Origin: an uncultured Clostridia bacterium
GTDB taxonomy: Bacteria > Bacillota > Clostridia > Oscillospirales > Acutalibacteraceae
Assembly: GCA_937895645.1 (NCBI GenBank)
Contig: CALBKQ010000016.1
Coordinates: 1-6,823 of the forward strand
Length of the DNA: 6,823 bases
Direction: 5' to 3'
Both the position numbers and the translations under genes were made by a program. Under the pieces are notes generated by a model that worked only from the letters and a program-made list of their open reading frames with translations, was not told where the DNA came from and did not search any database. Of this stretch, positions 6,347 to 6,823 are shown one piece after another. How positions within the stretch are numbered: the first letter of the stretch is position 1; each line of letters begins with the position of its first letter.

Positions 6347-6375
6347 TTGCATTTTGTAAATTTATGTGTTAAAAT
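6347..6375 (+). promoter_or_regulatory. sigma-A promoter of the delta-type gene
   Basis: TTGCAT (6347-6352) directly after the pgsA stop codon and TAAAAT (6370-6375) are separated by 17 nt, with TGT forming an extended -10. The predicted start near 6382 gives a leader of about 24 nt. AGGAGGT (6395-6401) precedes the ATG at 6406. The intact promoter and ribosome binding site suggest the gene was functional before its 3' part was lost. Confidence 0.8.
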
Positions 6376-6405
6376 ACATATAATGTTTTGATATAGGAGG
6401 TCAAC

Positions 6406-6696
6406 ATGGACTTAAAAAAGATGACTAAGGATGAATTAGAACTATTGTCAAATAAAGATATTACTAATCTAATTTTAGAAGATAGTAAAAAATCTATGAA
6501 TACAGCGGATTTATTTAAAAAAATTATTAAATTATTAGAACTACCAGAAAGTAGTTTTGAAAAGAAAATAAGCATATTAACCGTCCCTCCGGAAGAAAAT
6601 CTTTCGGAGGGATTTACTATTCCTGTTGTGAGGGATAGATACACGGATTTGGCTTTTGTTATGATTGTGGTATCACCAAAACAAGGAGGTAAAACC
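6406..6696 (+). pseudogene. rpoE: RNA polymerase delta subunit (RpoE/HARE-HTH) N-terminal fragment, homology ends near 6570
   Basis: The first 55 codons encode MDLKKMTKDELELLSNKDIT..., with KKSMNTADLFKKIIKLLEL (28-46) and a final FEKKI. This is the HARE-HTH domain of the delta subunit, which in Firmicutes lowers RNA polymerase affinity for nucleic acids and promotes recycling. In family members the next residues should be a FYTSL..D.RF-type strand, a WDLR-like turn and an acidic tail. Instead, after Ile55 the frame reads SILTVPPEENLSEGF..., which matches nothing I know. The frame stays open without a stop and runs into the following glycosidase gene at codon 98 and on to the window end. By hand count GC is about 21% for 6406-6570 and about 41% for 6571-6696, so the break lies near 6571-6583. 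I call it a truncated gene; a genuine fusion or an assembly join cannot be excluded. Confidence 0.7.
6584..6612 (+). terminator. GC-rich hairpin at the delta/glycosidase junction, terminator-like
   Basis: TCCCTCCGGAAG (6584-6595) pairs with CTTTCGGAGGGA (6601-6612) over 12 bp with one G-U wobble, around an AAAAT loop. TTTACTATT follows, a weak U-rich tail for the plus strand; the minus strand has no U tract. It begins right where homology to the delta subunit ends and GC content rises. It could be the terminator of a gene whose body is missing here, or part of a small palindromic repeat element. Confidence 0.5.
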
Positions 6697-6823
6697 ATGA
6701 CTCCTAAAACTTTGGCAGTCATGATCGACTGCTCACGAAACGGTGTGATGAAGCCGGAAAAGGTAAAGAAATTTGCCTTACTCATCAAAAAGATGGGCTA
6801 CAATGCCCTGATGCTTTATACCG
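6697..6823 (+). CDS. start of a probable GH20-family beta-N-acetylhexosaminidase, 3' end outside window
   Basis: Forty-two codons are visible before the window ends. The sequence MTPKTLAVMIDCSRNGVM (1-18), then KPEKVKKF and MGYNALMLYT (33-42), matches the first strand and helix of the catalytic barrel as I recall it in Clostridia family 20 glycosidases (D-C-S-R-N, then MGYN.LMLYTED). This family removes terminal N-acetylglucosamine or N-acetylgalactosamine from glycans; catalytic Asp-Glu residues would lie beyond the window. The start is supported by AAGGAGGT (6683-6690) 6 nt upstream. No signal peptide is seen, so the enzyme is probably cytoplasmic. GC content (about 43% by hand count) is twice that of the delta fragment. 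The same frame is open upstream to 6406, apparently by accident. The family assignment rests on a short stretch from memory. Confidence 0.65.
   Translation, partial: MTPKTLAVMIDCSRNGVMKPEKVKKFALLIKKMGYNALMLYT

Noticed and set aside
6661..6666. Possible extended -10 (TGT-TATGAT at about 6658-6666) ahead of the GH20-type gene
   Set aside because: No acceptable -35 box at 16-18 nt, so I cannot support it as a promoter.
6369..6788. Minus-strand open frame of 139 codons across the delta fragment and GH20 start
   Set aside because: It runs antisense through two recognisable coding starts and the hairpin; the plus strand carries the promoter, two ribosome binding sites and family motifs.

Overview
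This window looks like chromosomal DNA from a low-GC Gram-positive bacterium of the class Clostridia, possibly an Oscillospirales or Ruminococcaceae relative from a gut-type community. The signs are strong AT-richness, canonical AGGAGG ribosome binding sites, TTGNNN-17-TATAAT-type promoters, a Firmicutes-type LexA box in front of recA, a zinc-ribbon (four-cysteine) L28, a YoaS/YozG-like gene pair and an RNA polymerase delta-type domain. The order-level placement is inference only.

Left part (1-2273, + strand): a tightly packed accessory operon. It starts with the 3' part of a DUF2975 (YoaS-like) membrane protein cut by the window edge, followed by a small YozG-like helix-turn-helix regulator. 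Two very AT-rich, unrecognised membrane proteins follow (143 and 410 aa). Gaps between genes are 2-10 nt. The second membrane protein has five predicted membrane helices and a C-terminal domain of about 225 residues that probably faces outward. A bidirectional hairpin terminator (about 2275-2314) closes this operon and also ends the convergent rpmB gene.

Middle (2330-6346): rpmB (L28) on the minus strand and a recA-recX-rimO-pgsA operon on the plus strand diverge from a 196-nt region between their start codons. Both promoters can be read in that region, together with a LexA box just downstream of the recA -10 and an 11-bp direct repeat. The four operon genes all overlap at their ends (1, 8 and 4 nt), so recombination (RecA), its modulator (RecX), ribosomal protein S12 methylthiolation (RimO) and phosphatidylglycerol synthesis (PgsA) appear to share one transcript from an SOS-type promoter. 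A 15-bp stem-loop followed by a short U run lies early in recX. It could lower expression of recX-rimO-pgsA relative to recA.

Right part (6347-6823): a good promoter and ribosome binding site introduce an RNA polymerase delta (RpoE/HARE-HTH) reading frame. Its homology stops after about 55 residues. At that point GC rises by hand count from about 21% to about 41%, a GC-rich hairpin appears, and the start of a probable GH20-family glycosidase gene with its own ribosome binding site follows. The reading frame happens to stay open across this junction. This is either a truncated delta gene at a rearrangement or insertion boundary, or an assembly join. It is the most anomalous spot in the window; the recX hairpin and the four-gene membrane/HTH operon are the other places worth a closer look.
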